From positions 6,572,001-6,636,000 of the forward strand of contig NZ_CP067101.1 in assembly GCF_016616425.1 (NCBI RefSeq): a stretch of 64,000 nucleotides of DNA. Reading direction: 5' to 3'. Every line of letters starts with the position of its first letter. Positions within the stretch are counted from its first letter, which is position 1. Shown here piece after piece: positions 33,192-41,725 of the stretch. The notes under the pieces are model-generated. The model worked only from the letters and a program-made list of their open reading frames with translations. It did no database searches and was not told the DNA's origin. The position numbers were made by a program, and so were the translations under genes. This DNA is from Bradyrhizobium diazoefficiens (GTDB taxonomy: Bacteria; Pseudomonadota; Alphaproteobacteria; Rhizobiales; Xanthobacteraceae).

Positions 33192-34340
33192 ATGGATCTC
33201 AATCTCAGTGACGAGCAAACACTGCTGCGCGAGAGCGCAGAGCGCTTCGTGGCCGGAAGCTACGATGCAAGTCACCGCCGCAAGATGGCGAACGATCCGC
33301 TCGGCTTCAGCCCTTTGGTATGGAAACAATTCGCCGAGCTCGGCTGGCTGGCGCTGCCGCTTCCCGAAGAGCTCGGCGGGCTCGGCGGCGGCGCGGTCGA
33401 GATCGGCATCTTGATGGAAGCCTTCGGCCGCGGGCTGGTGTCGGAGCCCTATGTCGCGACCGTGGTGCTGGGTGCCGCGCTGATCGCCAGATGCGGCACC
33501 ATGGAGCAGAAGCAGGCGAGTCTGCCCAAGGTGGCGGACGGATCGCTGAAGCTTGCGTTTGCGCATTCCGAACGCGCAGCAAGGTTCGATCTCGCCAAGG
33601 GCAAGACGGTCGCGACCAAGACGGCGCAAGGATGGCGCCTTTCCGGCAGCAAGATCGCGGTGCTCGACGGCCACGCCGCCGATGAGATCATCGTGTCCGC
33701 ACTCATGCACGACCATCACGGCCCCTCGGGACGGATCGGCCTGTTCGTGGTGCCGGCGACAGCGTCGGGGCTCGCGATCTCTGATTACGCGCGCCTCGGC
33801 GGCGGACGCGGCTGCAACATTGAACTGTCCGAGGTTCATCTGCCCGACGACGCGCTGCTCGGCGACGGCCACCACGCACTGCCGGCGATCGAATGGGTGG
33901 TCGACCACGCCATGGCTGCGCTCGGTGCCGAGGCTGTCGGCATCATGCAGACACTGCTGGAGACCACGCTCGAATACACCAAGATTCGAAAGCAGTTCGG
34001 CCGGCCGCTCTCGGCCAATCAGGTCATCCGCCATCGTCTCGCCGACATGGCGATGCAGGTCGACGAGGCACGCTCGATGGCGCTGCGCGCCGCGTTGAAG
34101 ATGGATGCTGCGCCGATCGAGCGTGGCCGTGCGGCGTCGGGCGCGAAAGCCAAGATCGGAAAATGCGCGCGCTTCGTCGGCGAGCAGTCGATCCAGCTTC
34201 ACGGCGGCATGGGGGTCACCGAAGAGCTCGAGGTCGGCGCCTATTTCAAGCGCCTCGTCGCCTTCGACACGCTGTTCGGCGGCAGCGCGCACCACTACCG
34301 CCGTCATGCCGAGCTTGGCCGCACCGACGTGCCCGCCTGA
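33192..34340 (+). CDS. acyl-CoA dehydrogenase, small/partner subunit type (PimD-like)
   Basis: A 382-residue acyl-CoA dehydrogenase starting MDLNLSDEQTLLRESAERF, with IQLHGGMGVTEELEVGAYFKRL near the end. The usual YEGT catalytic motif is replaced by LFGGSAHH, so it lacks the medium-chain type glutamate. Adjacent paired acyl-CoA dehydrogenases of this kind form heteromers, as with PimC/PimD in Rhodopseudomonas palustris, where one subunit carries the active site. It is 15 bp before its partner gene. Co-assembly with the next gene product is inferred from the gene order. Confidence 0.9.
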   Translation: MDLNLSDEQTLLRESAERFVAGSYDASHRRKMANDPLGFSPLVWKQFAELGWLALPLPEELGGLGGGAVEIGILMEAFGRGLVSEPYVATVVLGAALIARCGTMEQKQASLPKVADGSLKLAFAHSERAARFDLAKGKTVATKTAQGWRLSGSKIAVLDGHAADEIIVSALMHDHHGPSGRIGLFVVPATASGLAISDYARLGGGRGCNIELSEVHLPDDALLGDGHHALPAIEWVVDHAMAALGAEAVGIMQTLLETTLEYTKIRKQFGRPLSANQVIRHRLADMAMQVDEARSMALRAALKMDAAPIERGRAASGAKAKIGKCARFVGEQSIQLHGGMGVTEELEVGAYFKRLVAFDTLFGGSAHHYRRHAELGRTDVPA

Positions 34341-34355
34341 CCCTGGGAGAGCCTC

Positions 34356-35552
34356 ATGGACCTGTCGTTCAATGCCGAGGAGCGTGCCTTTCAGGACGAG
34401 GTGCGCAGTTTCATCGCGAGGAATCTCACCGAGGAGATGAAGCGCGCCACCGCGCTGACGCCGTCGGTGTTCTCCGACCCTGACATCGGCATGGCCTGGC
34501 AACGCGCGCTGCACAAGCAGGGCTGGGGCGCGCCGGGCTGGCCGGTCGAACATGGCGGCCCCGATTGGACACCGGCGCAGCGCTGGATCTTCGAGACAGA
34601 GTCCGCACGCGCCGGCGTACCCAATGTCAACGTGATGGGCGTGAAGATGGTCGGACCCGTCATCATCGGCTTCGGCAGTCCAGAGCAGAAGAATTTCTAT
34701 CTGCCGCGGATTCTCTCCGGCGAGGATTACTGGTGCCAGGGTTATTCCGAGCCCGGCTCCGGCTCCGACCTCTCCTCGCTGAAGACACGCGCGGTGCGCG
34801 ACGGAGACGAGTACATCATCAACGGCACCAAGATCTGGACCACGCACGCTCACCACGCCAACCGCATGTTCGCGCTGGTGCGCACCAGCGACGGGCCGCG
34901 GCAGCAGGACGGCATCAGCTTCATCCTGATCGACATGAAGACGCCGGGCATCACCACGCGGCCCATTCTCACCATCGGCGGCGACCACGAGGTCAACCAG
35001 GTGTTCTTCGACGACGTGCGTGTGCCCGTGGCCAACCGCGTCGGCGAGGAAGGCAAGGGCTGGACCTACGGCAAATATCTGCTCGAGTTCGAGCGGGGCT
35101 CCGGCATTGCGTCAGCGAAGCTGCGCGAGGGGTTGAAGGCGATCGCGAACCTCGCCGAATCGGACTTGACCGGCCGCGCCATCGATAGCCCCGACATCGC
35201 GACGCGCATCTCCGAGGTCGAGGTCGATATCGACGCACTGGAGATGACCGAGCTGCGCGTGCTTTCGGCGCTGCAGACCGGGCAAAACCCGGGCGCGGTG
35301 TCGTCAATCCTGAAGCTGCGCAACAGCGAGATCCGCCAGGCCGTGACGCGACTGGGCGCCGACGTGATCGGCCATGATGCGCTGGTGATCGAGCCGATGC
35401 GCCCGCTCTACAAGCTCAACCACGAGCCGGCGCTTCCCGAGGAGATGCTGACGGTGATGCCGGAATATCTCAACGGCCGCGCCTACACGATCTTCGGCGG
35501 CACCTCGGAGATCCAGCGCGATATCATTGCAAAGATGATGTTGGGGATTTGA
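34356..35552 (+). CDS. acyl-CoA dehydrogenase, large/partner subunit type (PimC-like)
   Basis: A 398-residue acyl-CoA dehydrogenase with YSEPGSGSDLSSLKTRAV for flavin contact and a C-terminus TIFGGTSEIQRDIIAKMML. It has SEIQ but Gly instead of Glu before GTS, as in the PimC/FadE-type heteromeric enzymes whose base lies elsewhere. It follows the small-subunit gene closely and ends the operon; a type A repeat lies just after it. The substrate could be a dicarboxylic or branched acyl-CoA, by analogy with pimeloyl-CoA dehydrogenase, but this is not shown by the sequence. Confidence 0.9.
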   Translation: MDLSFNAEERAFQDEVRSFIARNLTEEMKRATALTPSVFSDPDIGMAWQRALHKQGWGAPGWPVEHGGPDWTPAQRWIFETESARAGVPNVNVMGVKMVGPVIIGFGSPEQKNFYLPRILSGEDYWCQGYSEPGSGSDLSSLKTRAVRDGDEYIINGTKIWTTHAHHANRMFALVRTSDGPRQQDGISFILIDMKTPGITTRPILTIGGDHEVNQVFFDDVRVPVANRVGEEGKGWTYGKYLLEFERGSGIASAKLREGLKAIANLAESDLTGRAIDSPDIATRISEVEVDIDALEMTELRVLSALQTGQNPGAVSSILKLRNSEIRQAVTRLGADVIGHDALVIEPMRPLYKLNHEPALPEEMLTVMPEYLNGRAYTIFGGTSEIQRDIIAKMMLGI

Positions 35553-35571
35553 GGGTTACGATTCTCTCCTT

Positions 35572-35659
35572 CGTCATTGCGAGGAGCTCTTACGACGAAG
35601 CAATCCAGGATCTTTCGGCGGAGGGATTTCTGGATTGCTTCGCTGCGCTCGCAATGACG
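35572..35659. repeat. dispersed palindromic repeat, type A (full copy)
   Basis: The third full copy: cgtcattgcgaggagctctt on the left, agcaatccagg and ctggattgcttcgc in the centre, gctcgcaatgacgg at the right. It lies between the convergent acyl-CoA dehydrogenase and CoxL-like genes. Confidence 0.85.
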
Positions 35660-35674
35660 GTGCACTTGAAGGTG

Positions 35675-37996
35675 CTACCCCGCCCTCGCGTCCCGGATCG
35701 CCCGCCAGATCTTCTGCGGCGTCAGCGGCGTATTGAGCTGGGTGATACCGAGCTCGGCGAGCGCGTCCATCACGCCGTTGGTGACGCAGGGCGGGCCGCC
35801 GATGGCGCCGGATTCGCCGCAGCCCTTGGCGCCGAGGGGGTTGGTGCGGCAGGGCGCGGAATCATCCAGCGTCACCACGATCGGCGGCACGTCGTCGGCG
35901 CGCGGGATGCAGTAGTCCTGGTAGCTCGCGGTGAGGAGCTGGCCGTCGGCATCGTAGGACACGCCTTCGTACAGCGCCTGGCCGATACCTTGCGCAACGC
36001 CGCCATGGATCTGGCCCGTGACCAGCATCGGGTTCACGGCGACGCCGACGTCGTCGACGGTGGTGTAGCGCACGACCTTGGACACCCCGGTGTCAGGGTC
36101 GATCTCGACCTCGCAGATATGCGTGCCGTTCGGCCAGCTCGGACCGTCGACCTCGCCCTCGGAATCGACGCTGAGCTTGGAACCACTCTCCTTCTCGGCG
36201 AGATCGAACAGGCTGATGCGGCGGTCGGTGCCTACCACGGTGAGCATGCCGCCCTGGTATTCGATGTCCTCGACCGAGGTCTCAAGCACGTTTGCCGCCT
36301 TCTCGCGCGCCTTCTGGATCAGATCGTTGGAGGAGACCGCCACAGCCGTGCCGCCGACGAACAGCGAGCGCGAGCCGACGCTGCCAAAGCCCATGGCAAG
36401 ATCGGTGTCGCCCTGGACGACGTCGATCTTGTCCATGGCGATGCCGAGCGAGTCGGAGATCATCTGGGTGTAGGTGGTCTGCAAGCCCTGCCCCATCGCC
36501 ATGGTGCCGGAATGCAGCACGACGCGGCCCTGCGAGGTCGCGTGCAGGCTGACCTTCTCGGTGTGGGCGCGGCCGCCGGTCCATTCGATGTAGGAGGTGA
36601 GCCCGCGGCCATAGAGCAGGCCCTTCTTTTTCGCCGCTTTTTTCCGCGCGGCAAAACCGTCCCAGTCCGCCAGCTTCACGGCGCGATCGAGCATATGAGC
36701 AAAGGCGCCGGAATCGTAAATTTGGCCCGCGGCGTTGGCATAGGGAAGCTGCGCCGGCTTGATGTAGTTCGCTTTCCGGATCGCGCGCGGATCCATCCCG
36801 ATCTTTCGCGCGGCAGCGTCGAACAGGCGCTCGACGATGAACACGGCTTCCGGGCGGCCCGCGCCGCGATAAGCGCCGACCGGTGCGGTGTGGGTCATCA
36901 CCGAGTTCACCTCGAAATGCACCAGCGGCAGATCGTAGACGCCGGTCTGGACGAACGGTCCGAGCACCAGCGGGATGATATTCGCCGCACCCGAGGAATA
37001 GGCGCCGGTGCAGCCGATCGATGTGACGCGATAGGCCAGCACCTTGCCGTTCTCGTCGAGCGCGAAGGAGGCGGTCGAGGTGAGATCGCGGCCGTGGGTG
37101 CCGCCGACGAACTCGTCGGTGCGGTCGCCGCGCCAGCGGATCTTCTTGTTCAGCCTGGTCGCGGCATAGGCGACGATGCCGTCCTCGGGATAGAGATTGG
37201 TCTTCTGGCCAAAGCCGCCGCCGATGTCGCCGACCAGTACGCGGACGCTGTCCTTGGGGCGCTTGAGCACGGCCTCGGCCAGCACGTCGCGGGTCGAGGC
37301 CGGCGTCTGCGACTGCACGTGCAGCAGGAGACGGCCGGATTTCCTGTCGATCTCGGCAATGGTCGAGCGCGGCTCCATCGCGGAGGGCACGAGGCGCTGG
37401 CTGACGAGATCGAGTTCGACCGTATGCGCCGCCTTGGCGAATGCCTCGTCAACCTTGGCGGCATCGCCGTAAGCCATCGCACCGACGATATTGTCGGGCG
37501 CTTCCGGCCACACCACGGGCGCGCCGGGCTTCACCGCCTCGACCGGGTCGACCACGGCCGGCTGCACGTCGTATTCGACCACGATCGCTTCGGCCGCGCT
37601 CTGCGCTTCCGCGCGGGAGGCAGCCACCACGGCCGCCACGGCCTCGCCGGCATAGCGCACGATTTCATGGGCGAGCAGGCGGCGCGGCGGCACCGTCATC
37701 GGCTTGCCGTCGGGGCGCCTGAAGATGCTCAAGGTCGGGATGGCGCCGATGTCATCCTTGACGAGGTCGGCGCCGGTGTAGACCGCGACAACGCCGGGCA
37801 TCGCAGCTGCGGCGCTGGTGTCGATCGAGACGATCTTCGCGTGCGCGTGCGGCGAGCGCAGTACGTGCAGCCACAGCGCGCCGTCTTCCGGCTTGTCGTC
37901 GATGAACTGTCCCTTCCCGGTGAGCAGCCTAAGGTCTTCCAAACGCTTGACGGGATGCCCCGCTCCGAAACGCAAATTGCCGGGAAGAATGTTCAT
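35675..37996 (-). CDS. xanthine dehydrogenase-family molybdopterin-binding subunit, CoxL form II-like
   Basis: A 773-residue molybdenum hydroxylase large subunit. VGAYRGAGRPEAVF contains the AYRGAGR motif of form II CoxL-like proteins; true CO dehydrogenase has AYxCSFR. GAKGCGESGAIGGPP near the C-terminus carries the active-site glutamate. Such proteins hydroxylate aldehydes, purines or aromatic heterocycles. They normally need an FAD subunit and a 2Fe-2S subunit, and neither is adjacent here: the neighbours are an acyl-CoA dehydrogenase and a protease. It must borrow partners from another locus or act alone. ATG 37996 is chosen over an upstream in-frame start with no similarity. Confidence 0.92.
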   Translation of the reverse strand: MNILPGNLRFGAGHPVKRLEDLRLLTGKGQFIDDKPEDGALWLHVLRSPHAHAKIVSIDTSAAAAMPGVVAVYTGADLVKDDIGAIPTLSIFRRPDGKPMTVPPRRLLAHEIVRYAGEAVAAVVAASRAEAQSAAEAIVVEYDVQPAVVDPVEAVKPGAPVVWPEAPDNIVGAMAYGDAAKVDEAFAKAAHTVELDLVSQRLVPSAMEPRSTIAEIDRKSGRLLLHVQSQTPASTRDVLAEAVLKRPKDSVRVLVGDIGGGFGQKTNLYPEDGIVAYAATRLNKKIRWRGDRTDEFVGGTHGRDLTSTASFALDENGKVLAYRVTSIGCTGAYSSGAANIIPLVLGPFVQTGVYDLPLVHFEVNSVMTHTAPVGAYRGAGRPEAVFIVERLFDAAARKIGMDPRAIRKANYIKPAQLPYANAAGQIYDSGAFAHMLDRAVKLADWDGFAARKKAAKKKGLLYGRGLTSYIEWTGGRAHTEKVSLHATSQGRVVLHSGTMAMGQGLQTTYTQMISDSLGIAMDKIDVVQGDTDLAMGFGSVGSRSLFVGGTAVAVSSNDLIQKAREKAANVLETSVEDIEYQGGMLTVVGTDRRISLFDLAEKESGSKLSVDSEGEVDGPSWPNGTHICEVEIDPDTGVSKVVRYTTVDDVGVAVNPMLVTGQIHGGVAQGIGQALYEGVSYDADGQLLTASYQDYCIPRADDVPPIVVTLDDSAPCRTNPLGAKGCGESGAIGGPPCVTNGVMDALAELGITQLNTPLTPQKIWRAIRDARAG

Positions 37997-38121
37997 TCCA
38001 TTATGTCCTTGAAATCCGGAAAGCGACCGCGGCGGTTTTAGCCGATTTCGCAGTCGATACAACCGAGCCGCAGCACATCAGCATTGCGTGCCACGCCCCT
38101 TTGGCCGCACGGATTGCGCGG

Positions 38122-39207
38122 TCAGGAATGCTCGACGTCGATGATGCCCACATTCACGTCGCGGGTGTCAGAGCCCCGCTTGACCGTAAGGCGAACGGTC
38201 TTTCCCACCCCGGCCTGCTCGAGCGCATCGGTCAGATCGGAGAGGCGCCGCACCGGCTTGCCGTCGACCGCGGTGATGATGTCTCCGACCGCTCCAGTCG
38301 ATAAATTGACACCGCGAATTCCCGCCCGCTCGGCAGGGCCATCGGGGGCCGTCCGCACCACGATGACGCCTTCGACGCCCAGCCGCGTCGACACGTCCTC
38401 GCTGGCGGCGACGATACCGATGCCGGGCGTCGGCACGCGGCCATTGCGGATGAGCTCGGGGACAACCCGATTCACGACATCGACCGGCACCGCGAAGCCG
38501 ATGCCGGCATTCGAACCCGATGGCGATATGATCGCCGTCGTGACGCCGATCAGCCGGCCGGCGGAATCCAGCAGCGGCCCGCCGGAATTGCCCGGATTGA
38601 TTGCGGCGTCGGTCTGGATCACATTGGCGATCTCCCGGCCGCCTTGGGTCGGCAGCCTGCGCTTGAGCGCGCTGATGATACCGCTGGTCATCGATTGATC
38701 CAGCCCGAAGGGATTGCCGATCGCAAAAGCGGATTGCCCGACCTTGAGGTCGCTCGAGCTGCCGAGCGCCACCGGCGGTGGAAGTTCGCGCACGCTGCGG
38801 ATCCGCAAGACCGCAAGATCGTAATTGGGCGCCGTGCCGACGAGGTCCACCTGCGCGACCTCTCCCGACGCGAAGCGGACTGCGATCTCGTTGCCATTGG
38901 CCGCGACGTGATTGTTCGTCACGAGATGCCCCTCGCGATCCCAGACGAAGCCCGTTCCGGACGCGCCGCCCTGTCCTTCCTCGCCCATGAGAGGATTGGC
39001 GGCCGACCTGACCGCAACCTGGACGACCGAAGGCGACACGCGCTCGAAGATGTCGATCGTGGCCTTTTCGGCCTCGGATAGCGGCCCGCGCTGCTCGACG
39101 GCGCGCGCGGTGGGAGTGGACCATGGTGCATGCTGGATTTTCGCGGCTGTGACCACGAGCAGCAGAGCGGCCAGAGCTGCCGCGGCGATTCCGTAGCGAC
39201 GCCTCAT
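38122..39207 (-). CDS. HtrA/DegP-type S1C serine protease, active
   Basis: A 361-residue protein with an N-terminal signal or anchor (IAAAALAALLLVVTAA). The trypsin-like domain has all three catalytic residues: His in LVTNNHVAANG, Asp in NYDLAVLRI, and Ser in NPGNSGGPLL. One PDZ domain follows at about residues 255-355 (GVEGVIVVRTAPDGPAERAG). This is the usual DegS-like size with a single PDZ. Its likely job is cleaving misfolded or regulatory proteins in the periplasm. It makes a useful contrast with the inactive homologue at 40480. Confidence 0.93.
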   Translation of the reverse strand: MRRRYGIAAAALAALLLVVTAAKIQHAPWSTPTARAVEQRGPLSEAEKATIDIFERVSPSVVQVAVRSAANPLMGEEGQGGASGTGFVWDREGHLVTNNHVAANGNEIAVRFASGEVAQVDLVGTAPNYDLAVLRIRSVRELPPPVALGSSSDLKVGQSAFAIGNPFGLDQSMTSGIISALKRRLPTQGGREIANVIQTDAAINPGNSGGPLLDSAGRLIGVTTAIISPSGSNAGIGFAVPVDVVNRVVPELIRNGRVPTPGIGIVAASEDVSTRLGVEGVIVVRTAPDGPAERAGIRGVNLSTGAVGDIITAVDGKPVRRLSDLTDALEQAGVGKTVRLTVKRGSDTRDVNVGIIDVEHS

Positions 39208-39385
39208 GAGCGATCACCGCGACGTGTGCTGAAAGCAATATTCGGAATGCACATGCATAAGATGGCGACCTCGCTCACGCAGCAACAGCAACGTCGCAAG
39301 CGGCTGGAAGTTTCCTCGGTCAAGAAGATAGGAAACGGCTGGCTTTTGACAGTGTCCGGCGGACATATTGCCGCGTGACAATCGG

Positions 39386-40261
39386 CTATGCCAATTCTTG
39401 CAGCGCCGCTTCCACGATCCTGCGCTGCTCGGCCGTCAGTGCGGCCTGCGGGGGGATGGGGTCGCCGACGTCGTAGCCCTGGATCGAAAGGCCAGCCTTG
39501 ATGCAGGCGGCGAGGTTGAAGCGGGCGAAGGCTTCGTTGATGCGCCACAGCCTGCGCTGCAGCACCATGGCCTCATCCCAGCGGCCGGCCTTGCAGAGCT
39601 CATAGAGCGCAACGCTCTGGCGCGGGATGATGCAGGCCGGCCCTGCCATCCAGCCGAGCCCGCCGATCAGCATCACGGCAGCAGGGATATGGGCGGAGGC
39701 CGAGAACACGCGCAGCGCTCCACCGCAGCGGTCCATGATCGAGAGCAGCCGGCCGGTGTTGGTCGAGGCGTCCTTGATGTAGCCGATGCGCGGATGCGCG
39801 GCGAGGCGTGCGATGACGTCGAGGGTGAGATCTGAGCGCTGGAATTGCGGATTGGTGTAGATGACGACGGGAATGTCGACGGCATCTGCAATGGCGCGGA
39901 AGTAGGATTCGACCTGGGCGTCAGTGAGCGGAAAATAGGCCTCCAATATCGCCAGAATGCCGTTTGCGCCGAGCTTCTGGTACGCTTTCGCCTGCGCCAC
40001 CGCGTCCGCCGTCGAGGTCGAGGCGACGCCCGCGACAACAGGCACCCGGCCCTTCGCGGCCTCGATCGTGGTCTGCACGACCGCCGTCCGTTGGGTGGAA
40101 TTCAGATAGGCGAATTCGCCGGTCGAGCCCAGCGGCGTCAGGCCGTGCACGCCGGCGCCGATCAGATCGTCGCACAGCTTGCCAAGGATTTCGGTGCGCA
40201 CGATGCCGCCGGCATCGACCGGCGAGACGAGATAGGGGAAGACGCCGTGGAATTCGGACAT
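39386..40261 (-). CDS. dihydrodipicolinate synthase family aldolase
   Basis: A 291-residue class I aldolase of the DapA/NanA superfamily. [18 protein letters not shown] is the carboxylate-binding GSTGE region, [14 protein letters not shown] contains the tyrosine, and IGYIKDAS carries the Schiff-base lysine. Many members of this family are not lysine-biosynthesis enzymes but act on 2-oxo acids in catabolism. The gene stands alone, far from lysine genes, so a catabolic role is more likely. ATG 40261 is used. Confidence 0.9.
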   Translation of the reverse strand: MSEFHGVFPYLVSPVDAGGIVRTEILGKLCDDLIGAGVHGLTPLGSTGEFAYLNSTQRTAVVQTTIEAAKGRVPVVAGVASTSTADAVAQAKAYQKLGANGILAILEAYFPLTDAQVESYFRAIADAVDIPVVIYTNPQFQRSDLTLDVIARLAAHPRIGYIKDASTNTGRLLSIMDRCGGALRVFSASAHIPAAVMLIGGLGWMAGPACIIPRQSVALYELCKAGRWDEAMVLQRRLWRINEAFARFNLAACIKAGLSIQGYDVGDPIPPQAALTAEQRRIVEAALQELA

Positions 40262-40446
40262 GTCGGTGCGGGCCCCAAGGTTAGCGCTTGAGGCGTATTA
40301 CCAATGCCCGCGCCGGCGATCAAACCCCTGAGCAGCCGCACCTGCATGCCCCACACGTTCCCGTGAACCGATCCCATGTCCGTCGAATGCCCTGGCCACC
40401 CGACCAGTTTCGCGTTTCGCTGCGACATCCCAGATTGAGGACAGCT

Positions 40447-40478
40447 TACAGGAGCCTTGACTGTTTACAGGAGTCTTG
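40447..40478 (+). promoter_or_regulatory. duplicated ribosome-binding site upstream of the inactive protease gene
   Basis: The 14-mer ttacaggagcCttg (ttacaggagtcttg in the second copy) occurs at 40447-40460 and 40465-40478. Each copy contains AGGAG, and only the second is well spaced (6 bases) from ATG 40480. It may be a recent tandem duplication. Confidence 0.6.
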
Positions 40479-40479
40479 C

Positions 40480-41346
40480 ATGTCCGACCCAACTCCCCTG
40501 TCCTCACTGTCGTCCGCCCTCGCGGATGTGGTGGCGCGCACCGCGCCGTCCGTCGTCTCCGTGCATTCGCACCGCTCCCGCGCCACCGGCTTCGTCTGGA
40601 AGCCGGGCCTGATCGTCACCGCCGACGAGGCGCTGGCCGACGAGGGCGAGGTCGAGATCGGCCTCCCCGACGGGAGCCGAATGGCCGCCACGATCGTGGG
40701 CCGCGACCACACCACCGACATTGCGTTGCTGCGCAGTGAGGCCGGCGTGGCCCCGATCAAGCTCGCCGCAACCGTCCCGCCGCTGGGCGCATTGTCGATC
40801 GTCGTCGCCACCCATCGCGAAACGCCGAGCGCGGCGTTGGGGATGGTGTCGGCGTCCGGCAAGAGCTGGCGCTCCTTGCGCGGCGGCGACATCGATGCGC
40901 GGATCGAGCTCGACGTCCGCCTCCATCCCGCCCAGCAGGGTGGCCTTGCACTCGATGCATCGGGCGACGCCTTCGGCATGGCCGTGCTCGGCCCGCGGCG
41001 CGTGCTGGCGATCCCGACGGCGACGATCGAACGCGTCGCGCCCCAGTTGGAATCGCGCGGCCGCATCGCGCGGGGATATCTTGGTCTCGGGCTGCAACCG
41101 GTGCGGCTTGACGAGGGCATCGGCGCGATGGTGATGAATGTCGACAAGGGCGGACCTTCGGCGGCGGCCGGCATCCGCCAGGGCGACGTGATCGTCGCGA
41201 TCAACGACCAGAAACTGTCAGGCGTACGCGCGCTGTCGCGAACCCTGGGTCCTTCGAGCGTCGGTGCGGTGATCGAGGTCGCGGCGCGCCGCGGCGGCGA
41301 ACCAGTCAGCTTCAAGGTCACGGTCGGCGAGAGGCCGGAGGCGTGA
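40480..41346 (+). CDS. HtrA-like protein lacking catalytic His and Ser
   Basis: A 288-residue S1C-protease-fold protein with one C-terminal PDZ domain (YLGLGLQPVRLDEGIGA to IRQGDVIVAIND). Aligned by eye to active HtrA, the histidine motif TNNHV reads TADEAL (Glu50), and the NPGNSGGPL motif reads HPAQQGGLA (Gln153 for the serine); only the Asp of TTDIALL (D80) remains. It therefore cannot work as a serine protease. It has no signal peptide, so it is probably cytoplasmic. Its stop overlaps the start of a small LuxR-type regulator (GTGA at 41343), implying a joint role, perhaps as a peptide- or metabolite-sensing scaffold for that regulator. This last point is inference. Confidence 0.88.
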   Translation: MSDPTPLSSLSSALADVVARTAPSVVSVHSHRSRATGFVWKPGLIVTADEALADEGEVEIGLPDGSRMAATIVGRDHTTDIALLRSEAGVAPIKLAATVPPLGALSIVVATHRETPSAALGMVSASGKSWRSLRGGDIDARIELDVRLHPAQQGGLALDASGDAFGMAVLGPRRVLAIPTATIERVAPQLESRGRIARGYLGLGLQPVRLDEGIGAMVMNVDKGGPSAAAGIRQGDVIVAINDQKLSGVRALSRTLGPSSVGAVIEVAARRGGEPVSFKVTVGERPEA

Positions 41347-41714
41347 GCGAGGACAAGACGGCGGAGATCGTGCTCGCTTTGGAGATCGACGACCCTGTCC
41401 TCGCCGATCGCCTGGTGGCCCTGCTCGGCAACGCCGCCGGACTTCGCCTTGCCGGGCCCGGCGAGCAGGCCAACGCGACGATTGTCGTCCGCGATTCCCG
41501 CAGCATGCCTGAGGACATCGCACTGACGCAGCGCGAACTCGACGTGCTGGCGCTGATGGCCGAGGGTGCCTCCAACAAGATGATCGCGCGCCGGCTCGGC
41601 ATCTCCGTGCACACGGTGAAATTCCATGTCGGCTCGCTGCTCGACAAGCTGGATGCCACCGGCCGCACCGATGCGGTCGCGCATGCGGCGCGCCGCGGCG
41701 TGATCGAGCTGTGA
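41343..41714 (+). CDS. small LuxR-type helix-turn-helix regulator without receiver phosphosite
   Basis: A 123-residue protein starting with GTG 41343, overlapping the preceding stop. The C-terminal LuxR/GerE DNA-binding domain is clear: LTQRELDVLALMAEGASNKM then ARRLGISVHTVKFHVGSLLDKL. The first ~55 residues look like a shortened pseudo-receiver (VLALEIDDPVLADRLVALL) without the usual phosphate-accepting aspartate pattern, so it is unlikely to be controlled by phosphorylation. Coupled translation with the inactive HtrA-like protein suggests that protein controls it. Target genes are unknown. Confidence 0.85.
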   Translation: MSEDKTAEIVLALEIDDPVLADRLVALLGNAAGLRLAGPGEQANATIVVRDSRSMPEDIALTQRELDVLALMAEGASNKMIARRLGISVHTVKFHVGSLLDKLDATGRTDAVAHAARRGVIEL

Positions 41715-41725
41715 TGCCGACCGAT

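Noticed and set aside
39247..39378. Short rightward open frame of 43 codons beginning MHMHKMATS
   Set aside because: No ribosome site, no known domain, and it lies in the upstream region of the leftward protease gene; likely chance.
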